The notes beneath the pieces were generated by a model that saw only the letters and a program-made list of their open reading frames with translations, had not been told where the DNA came from and searched no databases. A DNA stretch of 64,000 nucleotides, taken from contig CAMVFZ010000001.1 of the NCBI GenBank assembly GCA_947166905.1, forward strand, positions 186,001 to 250,000. Reading direction: 5' to 3'. The DNA is from an uncultured Prevotellaceae bacterium. Its GTDB lineage: Bacteria > Bacteroidota > Bacteroidia > Bacteroidales > UBA932. Below, piece after piece: positions 8,285-16,870 of this stretch (positions are counted from its first letter, which is position 1; each line of letters opens with the position of its first letter). The position numbers were made by a program, and so were the translations under genes.

Positions 8285-8839
8285 ATGAAACCGGAAATCA
8301 AACTTTACGACAAAACTTTTGTCCCTTCTATCCCGTACGCAAGCCTTTGCGCTGCAATTGACGCGGTTGCAGACAAGATCAACACAGATTTTTGCGGCTG
8401 CTCTAAGCCCCCCGTACTTCTGTGTATTCTTAACGGATCAATCATGTTTACCGCAGAGCTCATGAAAAGGCTTAACTTCCTTTGTGAGCTGGCCTGCCTT
8501 AAAGTGGCGTCTTATGAAGGCACCCATTCTACCGGCAAGGTACATCAGGTAACAGGTTTCACCGGAAACATCAAAGGCAAGGATGTCATTATCATTGAGG
8601 ATATCATTGATTCCGGAAGGACTATCGAGTCCCTGGTTGACATTGTAAAGAACGAAGGCGCCAACAGCATAAGGATCTGCACCATGCTGTTCAAGCCCTC
8701 TGCATACAAGAAGGACATCCGCATTGACTATGCGGCTATGAACATTCCGGACGATTTCATCGTAGGATTCGGCCTTGACTACAACGACCTTGGTCGTAAT
8801 TACAAGGACATTTATGTACTTAAAGAAGAGAGTAAATAA
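8285..8839 (+). CDS. hpt: Hypoxanthine phosphoribosyltransferase
   Basis: The 184-residue enzyme belongs to the type I phosphoribosyltransferases. The PRPP-binding loop VIIIEDIIDSGRTIESL is at about residues 100-116, and the purine-site motif with DDFIVGFGLDY near residue 160 is typical of HPRT. It converts hypoxanthine or guanine plus PRPP to IMP or GMP in the cytoplasm. It is followed after 17 bases by adk and then obgE on the same strand, so nucleotide salvage genes sit together. Confidence 0.9.
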   Translation: MKPEIKLYDKTFVPSIPYASLCAAIDAVADKINTDFCGCSKPPVLLCILNGSIMFTAELMKRLNFLCELACLKVASYEGTHSTGKVHQVTGFTGNIKGKDVIIIEDIIDSGRTIESLVDIVKNEGANSIRICTMLFKPSAYKKDIRIDYAAMNIPDDFIVGFGLDYNDLGRNYKDIYVLKEESK

Positions 8840-8856
8840 TTAAACCGTAAATAGTT

Positions 8857-9438
8857 ATGAAATATTACATTCTATTTGGCCCTCCCGGAGCAGGCAAAGG
8901 TACCCATGCAGGTGCTCTGGCAGAGAAATATAACCTCAAGCACATCTCTACCGGTGAGCTTCTCCGTGCAGAGATTGCAGCAGGCACCCAGCTTGGCAAA
9001 GAGGCTAAGACTCTTATCGACGCCGGCTCTCTTGTTCCGGATTCAGTAGTTGAAGGTATGATAGAGAACGCCTTCGACACAATCAAGGGCGTAGACGGTT
9101 TCCTTCTTGACGGTTTCCCCCGCAACCTTTCCCAGGCACAGGATCTTGACAACATTCTTGCAAAACGCGGAGAGAAGGTTACCGCTGTCATTTCACTTAT
9201 GATTTCCGACGACGTTATCCGCCAGCGTATTGCCCACCGCGCCGCAATCGAAGGCCGCGCAGACGACGCTTCTGAGGCTACAATTACCAACCGCATCAAG
9301 ACTTATCACGCACAGACCGAGCCCCTTATCGAGTATTACAAGAAGGCCGGCAAATACTATGAGTGCGACGGCAACAAAGGCACCATAGAAGATAACCGCA
9401 ACCGCGTACTGGCCCTTGTCGCATCTATCAAGGCGTAA
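8857..9438 (+). CDS. adk: Adenylate kinase, short-LID form
   Basis: The 193-residue protein carries the P-loop GPPGAGKGTHA at 7-17, the NMP-binding region (LKHISTGELLRAE), DGFPRNLSQAQ near residue 87, and a short LID without the four-Cys zinc knuckle, as in the small bacterial adenylate kinases. It interconverts ATP + AMP and 2 ADP. It lies between hpt and obgE. Nothing unusual is seen. Confidence 0.93.
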   Translation: MKYYILFGPPGAGKGTHAGALAEKYNLKHISTGELLRAEIAAGTQLGKEAKTLIDAGSLVPDSVVEGMIENAFDTIKGVDGFLLDGFPRNLSQAQDLDNILAKRGEKVTAVISLMISDDVIRQRIAHRAAIEGRADDASEATITNRIKTYHAQTEPLIEYYKKAGKYYECDGNKGTIEDNRNRVLALVASIKA

Positions 9439-9459
9439 TAACAGTCTTCAAGCAATCAC

Positions 9460-10458
9460 ATGGCAGAGAGTAACTTCATAGACTACGTAAAGATCTTCTG
9501 TGCAAGCGGGCACGGCGGAGCCGGTTCCATGCATTTGCACAGGGCCAAATATGTGCCCAAGGGAGGTCCGGACGGCGGTGACGGTGGCCGAGGCGGCCAC
9601 ATCATATTGCGCGCCAATCCCCAGTTCTGGACACTTATCCACCTTAAGTACCGCAAAGTAGTCAAAGCAGAGGCCGGAGAGGCCGGCGGAGCTGCGCTCT
9701 GCAAGGGAAAACAGGGCACTGATATAGTCCTGGACGTACCCGTAGGCACCGTGGTCAAAGACGCAGAGACAGAAGAAGTACTCTTCGAGATGGTTACACC
9801 CGGAGAAGAAAAGATACTCTGCCCCGGTGGCAAGGGCGGTTGGGGCAACGATCACTTCAAGACAGCCACCAACCAGACTCCCCGCTATTCCCAGCCAGGT
9901 GAAGAGGGCGTTGAAGGCTGGTTCATCCTGGAACTTAAGGTTCTGGCCGATGTCGGCCTGGTCGGCTTCCCAAATGCCGGAAAGTCTACCCTGCTGGCAT
10001 CCATAACATCGGCAAAGCCCAAGATTGCAAACTACGCATTCACCACACTGGAGCCAAACCTTGGTATCGTCAAGTACTACGACGACAAGTCGTTTGTTAT
10101 GGCCGATATCCCCGGTATCATAGAGGGCGCCCATGAAGGCAGGGGCATAGGACTGCGTTTCCTGCGCCATATAGAGCGTAACTCCGTTCTGCTTTTCATG
10201 GTTTCCGCAGAAGAAGAAAACGTAAACGCAAGTTACAAGGTCCTTCTTAAAGAGCTTAAGGAGTACAACCCGGAGCTTCTGGCAAAAGACCGCGTTCTGG
10301 CAGTTACCAAATGCGACCTTGCTGACGAAGAGGCCCGCAAGAACATTAAGAAGCACCTTCCCAAATCTATCCCCACCGTTATGATATCCTCAGTAACAGG
10401 AGAAGGCCTTTCAGAACTGAAAGACCTTCTATGGGATGCGCTTAATCAGGAAAGCTAA
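9460..10458 (+). CDS. obgE: GTPase Obg/CgtA
   Basis: The 332-residue protein has the glycine-rich Obg fold (about 1-158; [12 protein letters not shown]) and a GTPase domain with G1 GFPNAGKST near 167, G3 [14 protein letters not shown] near 214 and G4 TKCD near 286. It takes part in 50S ribosome assembly and stress signalling. The protein ends right after the G domain, so the C-terminal OCT domain of firmicute Obg is absent; many Gram-negative Obg proteins share this. The stop overlaps the murF stop by 4 bases on the opposite strand. Confidence 0.92.
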   Translation: MAESNFIDYVKIFCASGHGGAGSMHLHRAKYVPKGGPDGGDGGRGGHIILRANPQFWTLIHLKYRKVVKAEAGEAGGAALCKGKQGTDIVLDVPVGTVVKDAETEEVLFEMVTPGEEKILCPGGKGGWGNDHFKTATNQTPRYSQPGEEGVEGWFILELKVLADVGLVGFPNAGKSTLLASITSAKPKIANYAFTTLEPNLGIVKYYDDKSFVMADIPGIIEGAHEGRGIGLRFLRHIERNSVLLFMVSAEEENVNASYKVLLKELKEYNPELLAKDRVLAVTKCDLADEEARKNIKKHLPKSIPTVMISSVTGEGLSELKDLLWDALNQES

Positions 10459-11825
10459 AGAACAGGTATCACTTTTTCCATTTCCTGGCTTCTAGAGCCC
10501 TTGACAAGTACAACGGCACCCTTCACGGGGTGCTGTTTTACGTATTCGGCAAGCGATGCAGAATTGGTGAACCACTTAAGGCCGGGACGCACTTCTGCAG
10601 CCTCTGCGGGTGCGCTGCCAAATACCTTTTCAATAGCCTTGGCAAACTCTTCGCCCGTCAGGTAAACCTCCGGAAGCTCTTTTACAGCCTCCAGCACCTC
10701 TACATGGGCATCGAGTGAAATCACTCCGAGTTCACCCATCTGGCCAAGCATAACAGCCTTGCGCTCTGCATTTATATTAGCAAAGCTTTCAAGTGCCACT
10801 GCCATGCTGGAAGGGTTGGCGTTATATGCGTCTACGATAAGCGTATTATTCTCTGTATGAACCATTTGCGAGCGCTTGTTGGCAGGCTCGTACGCAGCGA
10901 TTGCAGCCATGGCATCCTCCAGCGATACGCCAAAATGCATACCCACAGCGATGGCAGCGAGTGCATTGGTGGCATTATAAGCTCCCACCAGCTTGGACTC
11001 AAGTACCGGCAGATTCTCTGATTCAGCCTCTGAGCCGATGTCCTCCGGGATGGCTATCCTCATGAAAGGATGGTTGGCGTCGGAAGGTAAAACAATTGAA
11101 TTCCAATAATTTACACCGTAAGGAACGATGGAAAGATTAGGCCTTTGGGAAGCCATCTCCGCCAACACGGAATCATCGGCATTAAGGAAAATAGTACCGC
11201 CTACGGAGGCGATAAAATCGTAGAGCGCGCCCTTGGCTGCCTTTACACCCTCGAAGCTACCGAAACCAAGAATGTGTGCTCTTCCAACATTGGTGATAAG
11301 CCCAAAGTCCGGAGCCGATACCTTTACAAGTTTGACGATGTCGTCAGGATGGCTGGCCCCCATTTCCACAACGGCGATTTCAGTATCCTGACCCATTCCA
11401 AGGATGGTGAGAGGCACGCCGATGTCGTTATTGAGGTTGCCTGCGGTTGCCACCACCTTGTATTTGGTTGCAAGGACTTCGCGGATCAGCTCTTTTGTTG
11501 TAGTCTTGCCATTGGTACCAGTAAGGCCTATTACGGTAAGATGCTTTTCTGTACCGAAGATATTGTCCCTGTGATAGCGGGCCAGCTGCTGAAGTGTGGC
11601 CAGGGTATCCTCTACGGGGATGAAACCTTCTCCGGTCAAACCGGAATCGGCAGATACTACTGCCTTGGCGGCTCCTGCCTCAAGGGCCTTTGCCGCATAG
11701 GCGTTGCCGTCGAAGTTCTCTCCTTTAAGGGCAAAGAAAAGTTCCCCGCCCTTGATGGCGCGGCTGTCCGTAGAAACGCGTCCGCCGCAAGCCTTATAAA
11801 TATTGTATAATTCCTCTATTTTCAT
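10455..11825 (-). CDS. murF: UDP-N-acetylmuramoyl-tripeptide--D-alanyl-D-alanine ligase
   Basis: The 456-residue protein has the Mur-ligase ATP loop [13 protein letters not shown] near residue 105, the central-domain motif [10 protein letters not shown], and the third-domain signature [10 protein letters not shown] near residue 334, which is characteristic of MurF. It adds D-Ala-D-Ala to the UDP-MurNAc tripeptide in the cytoplasm. It is the last gene of the minus-strand run tgt, lptF/G, dut, murF, 11 bases after dut, away from a dcw cluster. Confidence 0.93.
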   Translation of the reverse strand: MKIEELYNIYKACGGRVSTDSRAIKGGELFFALKGENFDGNAYAAKALEAGAAKAVVSADSGLTGEGFIPVEDTLATLQQLARYHRDNIFGTEKHLTVIGLTGTNGKTTTKELIREVLATKYKVVATAGNLNNDIGVPLTILGMGQDTEIAVVEMGASHPDDIVKLVKVSAPDFGLITNVGRAHILGFGSFEGVKAAKGALYDFIASVGGTIFLNADDSVLAEMASQRPNLSIVPYGVNYWNSIVLPSDANHPFMRIAIPEDIGSEAESENLPVLESKLVGAYNATNALAAIAVGMHFGVSLEDAMAAIAAYEPANKRSQMVHTENNTLIVDAYNANPSSMAVALESFANINAERKAVMLGQMGELGVISLDAHVEVLEAVKELPEVYLTGEEFAKAIEKVFGSAPAEAAEVRPGLKWFTNSASLAEYVKQHPVKGAVVLVKGSRSQEMEKVIPVL

Positions 11826-11836
11826 GGTCCTGGTAT

Positions 11837-12271
11837 TTATTGTCTGCCGGTGCTGCCAAAGCCGCCGGCGCCGCGCTCTGTATCATCAAGTTCCTCGCAG
11901 GGCTCCCACTGAACCTGCTCATGACGGGCTACGACCATCTGGGCGATACGCTCTCCGTCCTCAACCACAAATGGCTCTTTGGAAAGGTTCACAAGAATAA
12001 CCTTGACTTCTCCGCGATAATCGGCATCAATGGTACCGGGAGAATTCAGTACGGTAACGCCTTTCTTGGCGGCAAGACCGCTGCGGGGGCGAACCTGGGC
12101 CTCATAGCCTTCCGGAAGTGCGATGTACAGGCCGGTAGGGACCAGGGCTCTCTGGAGGGATTCCAGTACTATCGGCTCATCCAGATTGGCCCTCAAATCA
12201 AGGCCTGCAGACAAAGAAGTCGCATACTCAGGAAGAGCGTGACGCGACTTGTTTATTACCTTAACTTTCAT
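11837..12271 (-). CDS. dut: dUTP diphosphatase
   Basis: The 144-residue protein shows the trimeric dUTPase motifs in order: AGLDLRAN (motif 1), [10 protein letters not shown] (2), [10 protein letters not shown] (3), GERIAQMVV (4) and the glycine-rich GAGGFGSTG at the C-terminus (5). It hydrolyses dUTP to dUMP and pyrophosphate, keeping uracil out of DNA. It lies 8 bases after the lptF/G gene and 11 bases before murF. Confidence 0.95.
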   Translation of the reverse strand: MKVKVINKSRHALPEYATSLSAGLDLRANLDEPIVLESLQRALVPTGLYIALPEGYEAQVRPRSGLAAKKGVTVLNSPGTIDADYRGEVKVILVNLSKEPFVVEDGERIAQMVVARHEQVQWEPCEELDDTERGAGGFGSTGRQ

Positions 12272-12279
12272 ATAATCAA

Positions 12280-13374
12280 TTATTTGGGAGCTATTCTATA
12301 CAATACCACCGCTATTCCCGCATAAATAATATTGGGGAACCATATCGCAAGCCCGGCGGGCATGGTATCCGTAAACACAAACATCTCGCTGAACCTCATG
12401 AACAGTATGTAAGAGAAACTGAGCGCGATGCCTGTGGCAAGGTTCCAGCCCAGGCCTCCCCTCTTCTTCTTGGAAGACAGGGATACGCCGATAATCGTAA
12501 GTATAAAGGCCGAAAACGGCAGGGCGAAGCGGTTGTGATACTCTATCAGAGCATATTTTATGTCCTTGTCGCCACGGAGTTCCTGCTTTGCGATTAGGTC
12601 TGTAAGCTGATCCTGCGGCAAATCCTGAACTGTATTGTTCCGTCGGTAAAAGTCCTCTACCGTTAGACTTAGCGTAGTATCCATTTCATCCCTCAAGTAA
12701 ACCTTGTCCCTGAGGATTCCGTTTTCCATCTCCCTGACGAAGCACTTTTTAAGGTGCCAGCAACGGGCTACGCTGTCCCATGCAGCGCTCTCTGCAGACA
12801 GTTTGGAAAGCAGGTTCTTTCCTTCTATCTTCTTGAGAGTGAACTTGTAAGCCGTGTTGTTCCATTTGCTAAAGGACTGTACATACACGTACTCACCGGG
12901 ATTTATCTGGTAATGGACATTCTCCGCCGCAAGGCTATTTCTCTTCTTTACGTAGGAATTCTCAAAGTCGTGCCGCACGGAATTCGCTCGTGGAATAACC
13001 CACAGGTTAAGGGTAAGCGACAGCATGGCTATTATGGTGGCGGAGAAAATGTATGGCACCATCATCCTGTGGAAGCTGACTCCGCATGACAATATGGCCA
13101 CAATCTCTGAGTTGGCCGCCATTCGCGAGGTAAAGAAGATAACCGTTATGAACACGAACAGAGGGCTGAACATGTTCATATAGTAAGGGATAAAGTTCAG
13201 GTAATATTCAAAGAAGATGGCCTGGATAGGAGCTTTCTTCTGGACGAAGTCGTCTACCTTTTCACTTAAATCGAAGATAATGATGATGCCGATGATAAGA
13301 AGCAGCGCCACGAAGAATGTCCCCATGAACTTCTTCGTGATATATACATCAAGTAGCTTCGGTTTAAAATTCAT
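12280..13374 (-). CDS. LptF/LptG-family permease (YjgP/YjgQ)
   Basis: I place the start at 13374, where ATG overlaps the tgt stop as TAATG; the track's 13416 start reads back into tgt. The 364-residue product begins with a cytoplasmic stub, has about three membrane segments in the N-terminal 120 residues, a periplasmic beta-jellyroll region (about 130-260) and three more segments at the C-terminus. This is the layout of LptF/LptG, which form the inner-membrane LPS-export ABC transporter with LptB. Whether it is F or G cannot be told from sequence. Confidence 0.85.
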   Translation of the reverse strand: MNFKPKLLDVYITKKFMGTFFVALLLIIGIIIIFDLSEKVDDFVQKKAPIQAIFFEYYLNFIPYYMNMFSPLFVFITVIFFTSRMAANSEIVAILSCGVSFHRMMVPYIFSATIIAMLSLTLNLWVIPRANSVRHDFENSYVKKRNSLAAENVHYQINPGEYVYVQSFSKWNNTAYKFTLKKIEGKNLLSKLSAESAAWDSVARCWHLKKCFVREMENGILRDKVYLRDEMDTTLSLTVEDFYRRNNTVQDLPQDQLTDLIAKQELRGDKDIKYALIEYHNRFALPFSAFILTIIGVSLSSKKKRGGLGWNLATGIALSFSYILFMRFSEMFVFTDTMPAGLAIWFPNIIYAGIAVVLYRIAPK

Positions 13375-14516
13375 TACAGTCTGGTCATTAAGCCCGGCAT
13401 TACGGAATCTTTCCATGCGGTGAAATCGCCTTCCTGGATGTGCTTGCGTGCCTGACGCACCAGATCCAGATAGAAGGCAAGGTTATGTTCGCTGGCGAGC
13501 ATCGCTGCAAACATCTCTCCGGCGATGAACAGATGGCGCAGGTATGCCCTGGAATAATGACTGTCTACGAAAGACGTGCCGTCCGGGTCTATCGGCCCGA
13601 AATCCTCTGCCCACTTCTTGTTGCGCATGTTCATCATGCCCTTCCAAGTGAACAGCATTCCGTTGCGGGCGTTGCGGGTAGGCATCACGCAGTCGAACAT
13701 ATCCACTCCGCGGGCTATACCCTCAAGTATATTAGCCGGCGTGCCCACGCCCATCAGGTACCGGGGTTTATCCTGCGGCAGCAAGGGGCAGGTGAATTCC
13801 AGCATCTCGTACATCTTCTCCGTGGGCTCCCCTACTGCAAGGCCGCCGATGGCATAGCCGCCACGATTGTCGCTATCCAGTGAAAGCGCATGCTCGACGG
13901 CTCTTTTCCTAAGGTCCGGATACACGCAACCCTGGATAATGGGGAACATTGTCTGGGAATAGCCATACAGGGGCTCGGTTTCGTCGAACCGCTTTGCATA
14001 GCGCTCCAGCCACGACTGGGTAAGTTTCAATGACTTTTCCGCATAGCGGAAATCCGCATCTCCGGGGCAGCATTCGTCAAAGGCCATGATAATATCGGCG
14101 CCGATGGTCCTCTGGACATCGACATTGTTCTCCGGGGTAAAGGTGTGCCTTGAGCCGTCGATGTGAGAAGAGAAGGTGCAGCCATCAGGGGTAAGTTTGC
14201 GGATACCCGTGAGCGAGAACACCTGGAAGCCGCCGCTGTCAGTCAAAATGGGCCTGTCCCAGCCGATGAACTTATGCAGACCGCCAGCCTGGTTAAGGAT
14301 GTCCAGACCCGGACGCAGATACAGATGATAGGTATTGCCCAGTATTATCTGTGCGCCGATGTCTTCCTTAAGATCCCTGTGGTAAACGCCTTTGACGGAA
14401 CCTACGGTTCCCACAGGCATGAAGATAGGGGTTTCGATATCTCCGTGGTCTGTAGAAAGCACTCCGCAGCGTGCGGAACTGTTTTTGTCTTTGGCGATTA
14501 CTTTGAATTTTGACAT
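13374..14516 (-). CDS. tgt: Queuine/preQ1 tRNA-guanine transglycosylase lacking the zinc cysteines
   Basis: The start is set at 14516 (MSKFKVIAKD...), giving 380 residues; the track start at 14636 runs through the promoter. Catalytic features are present: TPIFMPVGT, DSGGFQVFSL near residue 90 and GGLAVGEP. The region that normally carries the zinc ligands CxCxxC reads DPDGTSFVDSHYSRAYLRHL near residues 305-325, so all three cysteines are gone while the His of SEHNLAFYLDL remains. The enzyme exchanges guanine-34 in GUN-anticodon tRNAs for a queuosine precursor. It is the first gene of tgt-lptF/G-dut-murF. Confidence 0.92.
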   Translation of the reverse strand: MSKFKVIAKDKNSSARCGVLSTDHGDIETPIFMPVGTVGSVKGVYHRDLKEDIGAQIILGNTYHLYLRPGLDILNQAGGLHKFIGWDRPILTDSGGFQVFSLTGIRKLTPDGCTFSSHIDGSRHTFTPENNVDVQRTIGADIIMAFDECCPGDADFRYAEKSLKLTQSWLERYAKRFDETEPLYGYSQTMFPIIQGCVYPDLRKRAVEHALSLDSDNRGGYAIGGLAVGEPTEKMYEMLEFTCPLLPQDKPRYLMGVGTPANILEGIARGVDMFDCVMPTRNARNGMLFTWKGMMNMRNKKWAEDFGPIDPDGTSFVDSHYSRAYLRHLFIAGEMFAAMLASEHNLAFYLDLVRQARKHIQEGDFTAWKDSVMPGLMTRL

Positions 14517-14536
14517 AGTACGATTAAAATGGCTGT

Positions 14537-14575
14537 CAAAGATAGTTATTTTACAAGAATTTTTCCCTATTTTTG
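14537..14575. promoter_or_regulatory. Divergent promoter region between tgt and the nucleoside transporter
   Basis: On the minus strand TATCTTTG (14537-14544) would start tgt near 14532 with a 16-nt leader. On the plus strand TATTTTTG (14568-14575) would start the transporter gene near 14580 with a 40-nt leader. Neither has a clear TTTG at -33. Confidence 0.45.
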
Positions 14576-14619
14576 TAAGGTTTAACCCAAGATTATTTAA
14601 CAGAAAACTATAAAAACAT

Positions 14620-15900
14620 ATGAAAATCAAACCCATTTCATTAAAACTAATACTGATGAACTTCCTGGAGTTCGCAGTGTGGGGAGCCTACCTTACTTCA
14701 CTGGGCCGTTATCTTGGCGGCATCGGTATGACAAGTGAAATCAAATGGTTCTTCATGATGCAGGGCATAGTATCCATCTTTATGCCTACACTCATGGGTA
14801 TCATCGCAGACAAGAAAATCCAGGCCCAGAAGGTACTTTCCCTCTGCCATGGTTTTGCAGGATTGTTCATGATTGGCGCAGGCGTATACTGCAGGACAGC
14901 GGGTATGGACATTCAGTTCGGGCCGCTATTTACGTTGTATAGCTTGAGCGTAGCTTTCTTTATGCCTACCATTGCCATCGCCAACTCCGTAGCTTTCAAT
15001 GCACTTACAAAAGAAGGCATGGATACCGTAAAGGCGTTCCCGCCCATCAGGGTATTCGGTACCGTAGGCTTTATCTGCAGCATGCTGCTTACCAACTTCC
15101 TGGTAATTGACGGCCAGCAGATGCAGGATTCATACTTCCAGCTGATTTCATCCGGAGTACTCTCTCTGATTCTTTGCGGTTACGCACTTACCATGCCCCA
15201 GTGCCCCGTTAACAAGAGTACCGGAAAGACATCCCTGGCAGAGGCATTTGGCCTCAAGGCCTTCTCTCTGTTCAAGGACAAACAGTTTGCAATATTCTTC
15301 ATATTCTCCATGCTGCTTGGCGCATCCCTGCAGATAACCAACGGCTATGCAAACCTGTTCCTGGGTTCATTCGCCGATGATCCCAACCTTGCAGGAACCT
15401 TCGCAGTAAAGAATTCCAATGCACTTATATCCATTTCCCAGGCATCTGAAACACTTTGTATACTGCTGATTCCTTTCTTCATGAAGAGGTTCGGCATCAA
15501 GGTGGTTATGCTGATGTCCATGTTTGCTTGGGTGTTCAGGTTCGGCTTCTTCGGCCTTGGAACTCCGGACTTCCCCGGCGTGCTCCTCTTCATTCTGAGC
15601 TGCATCGTTTACGGTATTGCATTTGACTTCTTCAATATCTCCGGTTCCCTTTATGTAGAGCAGAAGACCGACACCTCCATCCGTTCCAGCGCTCAGGGCA
15701 TCTTCATGCTCATGACCAACGGCCTTGGTGCAACCATTGGAACATTTGCCGCCGGTATGGTTGTAGATGCAACCGTAGGCAAGGGCATGCCTTGGTCTAC
15801 CACATGGTACATCTTCGCAGCTTACGCTCTTGTAGTAGGTATCGCATTCATGTTCCTCTTCAAGAACCCCAACATCAAGGTTTCAGAAATCAAGCATTAG
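14620..15900 (+). CDS. NupG-type nucleoside:H+ symporter (MFS)
   Basis: The 426-residue membrane protein has about 12 hydrophobic segments. Its N-terminus (LILMNFLEFAVWGAYLTSLGRYL) is characteristic of the nucleoside:H+ symporter family (NupG/XapB). It probably imports purine or pyrimidine nucleosides across the inner membrane, which fits the nearby hpt and cdd salvage genes. It stands alone on the plus strand, with its stop 2 bases from the stop of the convergent DUF2116 gene. Confidence 0.85.
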   Translation: MKIKPISLKLILMNFLEFAVWGAYLTSLGRYLGGIGMTSEIKWFFMMQGIVSIFMPTLMGIIADKKIQAQKVLSLCHGFAGLFMIGAGVYCRTAGMDIQFGPLFTLYSLSVAFFMPTIAIANSVAFNALTKEGMDTVKAFPPIRVFGTVGFICSMLLTNFLVIDGQQMQDSYFQLISSGVLSLILCGYALTMPQCPVNKSTGKTSLAEAFGLKAFSLFKDKQFAIFFIFSMLLGASLQITNGYANLFLGSFADDPNLAGTFAVKNSNALISISQASETLCILLIPFFMKRFGIKVVMLMSMFAWVFRFGFFGLGTPDFPGVLLFILSCIVYGIAFDFFNISGSLYVEQKTDTSIRSSAQGIFMLMTNGLGATIGTFAAGMVVDATVGKGMPWSTTWYIFAAYALVVGIAFMFLFKNPNIKVSEIKH

Positions 15901-15902
15901 TA

Positions 15903-16289
15903 CTATTTAGGCATCTCAGTTACCAGTTCCATCAAGTATAATCTGGTAGCTGTCAGCCTGTACTGAATATCGAAACACATGTAAGTTTGTACTCTACCGG
16001 AGTGGATTATTCCGGTAGAGTACATTGTATTAAAGCCCAGGGCAAGAAGGCTGGGCATAGGTACGGCAGAGATGCCGGCTTCCATAAATGAATTCAGGAT
16101 ACGGTAGTTCTTTTCAAGAATATGCTGTATCCTGACTTTTATTAGCCTGGGGCCGATGTGATGATTGTTGTGATACTTGTTCTTGCATGACCGACTGCAA
16201 AACTTCCTGTCCGGACGTCCGTATGACATCTGTCGCCCGCACTGCTTGCAGCTGGGTCTGTGCAACTCATATTCATCTAATAGTTTCAT
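15903..16289 (-). CDS. DUF2116-type zinc-ribbon protein
   Basis: The 128-residue protein has a C-terminal-fold zinc ribbon at its start: CKQCGRQMSYGRPDRKFCSRSCKNKYHNN, with four cysteines in two CxxC/CxxxC pairs. The C-terminal half (LEKNYRILNSF..., YMCFDIQYRL) matches small Bacteroidota proteins usually filed as DUF2116 zinc ribbons. Function is unknown; nucleic acid binding is plausible. A perfect 14-bp inverted repeat lies inside the coding region. It converges with the NupG gene and diverges from ssb. Confidence 0.7.
   Translation of the reverse strand: MKLLDEYELHRPSCKQCGRQMSYGRPDRKFCSRSCKNKYHNNHHIGPRLIKVRIQHILEKNYRILNSFMEAGISAVPMPSLLALGFNTMYSTGIIHSGRVQTYMCFDIQYRLTATRLYLMELVTEMPK
15988..16024. 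repeat. Perfect 14-bp inverted repeat inside the DUF2116 gene
   Basis: TGTACTCTACCGGA (15988-16001), a 9-base spacer, and its exact reverse complement (16011-16024). It encodes part of the C-terminal half of the protein and is not followed by a T run. It could fold in RNA from either strand or be a protein-binding site. Confidence 0.7.
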
Positions 16290-16375
16290 GCCTTTAATTT
16301 CGGGAAACCGGCTTGATCCGGCAATAGTTCAAAAGAAAAAAAGTCCAGATTTTTACAAATTTTAATATTCTTCAT

Positions 16376-16409
16376 AAAATGACACTATCCCTGCCGGTAG
16401 TGTCATTTT
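16376..16409 (+). terminator. Strong hairpin with T tract between divergent genes
   Basis: AAAATGACACTA (16376-16387) pairs perfectly with TAGTGTCATTTT (16398-16409) around a 10-nt loop, followed by further T. It is a textbook intrinsic terminator in the plus direction. No annotated plus-strand gene ends just before it; the nearest is the NupG gene, 475 bases upstream, whose 3' extension would run antisense through the DUF2116 gene. The rest of the 16290-16546 gap holds only the ssb leader. Confidence 0.7.
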
Positions 16410-16463
16410 TTATCGATTCTTAAACTTTAACAAAACTTTCATTAAGATTTGTAAATGTCATGT

Positions 16464-16520
16464 TTTGCACTGGTTTTCCTTCTTTCTTTGTACGCGAACC
16501 GCAAAGCTGCAGATTGCGGT
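16464..16520 (+). promoter_or_regulatory. Weak promoter and leader hairpin upstream of ssb-fimbrial operon
   Basis: A TTTG at 16464 and a degenerate -7 TTTCTTTG at 16483-16490 are spaced only 15 bases apart, so the promoter is weak or uses another factor. Directly after it ACCGCAA (16498-16504) and TTGCGGT (16514-16520) form a 7-bp stem with a 9-nt loop in the presumed leader, 26 bases before the ssb ATG. Confidence 0.4.
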
Positions 16521-16546
16521 GATGTTTAATTTTAATTCACATTATT

Positions 16547-16870
16547 ATGGAACAATTCAATCGCGTAGAGCTACAAGGCATGGTTGGAAGCGTTAGGGTC
16601 ACAAATTTTCCAGACTCTACGCTGGCCAATATTTCTGTAGCGACTAATTACGTCTCAAGGATGAGAGAAAGTCAGGCCACGGTAGAGACCACATGGTTTA
16701 CAGTTCTGGCCAGGGTTGGCAAAGCCATGGATAAACCGGACTCCGTCAACAAGGGAGATGCGGTAAAGGTATTCGGGCGCCTGCGCTCGCGTACATATAC
16801 AGATTCAGAGGGCATCGAGCGAATGACCTATGACCTGATTGCAAACAAAATAGAGAAGTTGGCAGAGTGA
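16547..16870 (+). CDS. Short single-stranded DNA-binding protein
   Basis: The 107-residue protein is a bare SSB OB-fold: NRVELQGMVGSVRVTNF at the start, WFTVLAR in the middle and GDAVKVFGRLRSRTYTD near residue 72. It ends in IANKIEKLAE and lacks the disordered tail and acidic tip (DDDIPF-like) through which housekeeping SSB recruits repair proteins. Its TGA overlaps the GTG start of the next gene, tying it to the fimbrial operon. It may be a secondary SSB, not the essential one. Confidence 0.85.
   Translation: MEQFNRVELQGMVGSVRVTNFPDSTLANISVATNYVSRMRESQATVETTWFTVLARVGKAMDKPDSVNKGDAVKVFGRLRSRTYTDSEGIERMTYDLIANKIEKLAE

Noticed and set aside
9448-10356. 302-codon minus-strand ORF opposite obgE
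   Set aside because: Entirely antisense to a clear obgE gene; low-complexity, Cys/Gly-rich translation without known motifs.
16290-16546. Invertible (phase-variable) promoter for the fimbrial operon
   Set aside because: The inverted repeats present are close hairpins, not a separated pair flanking a promoter segment, and no invertase gene is near.
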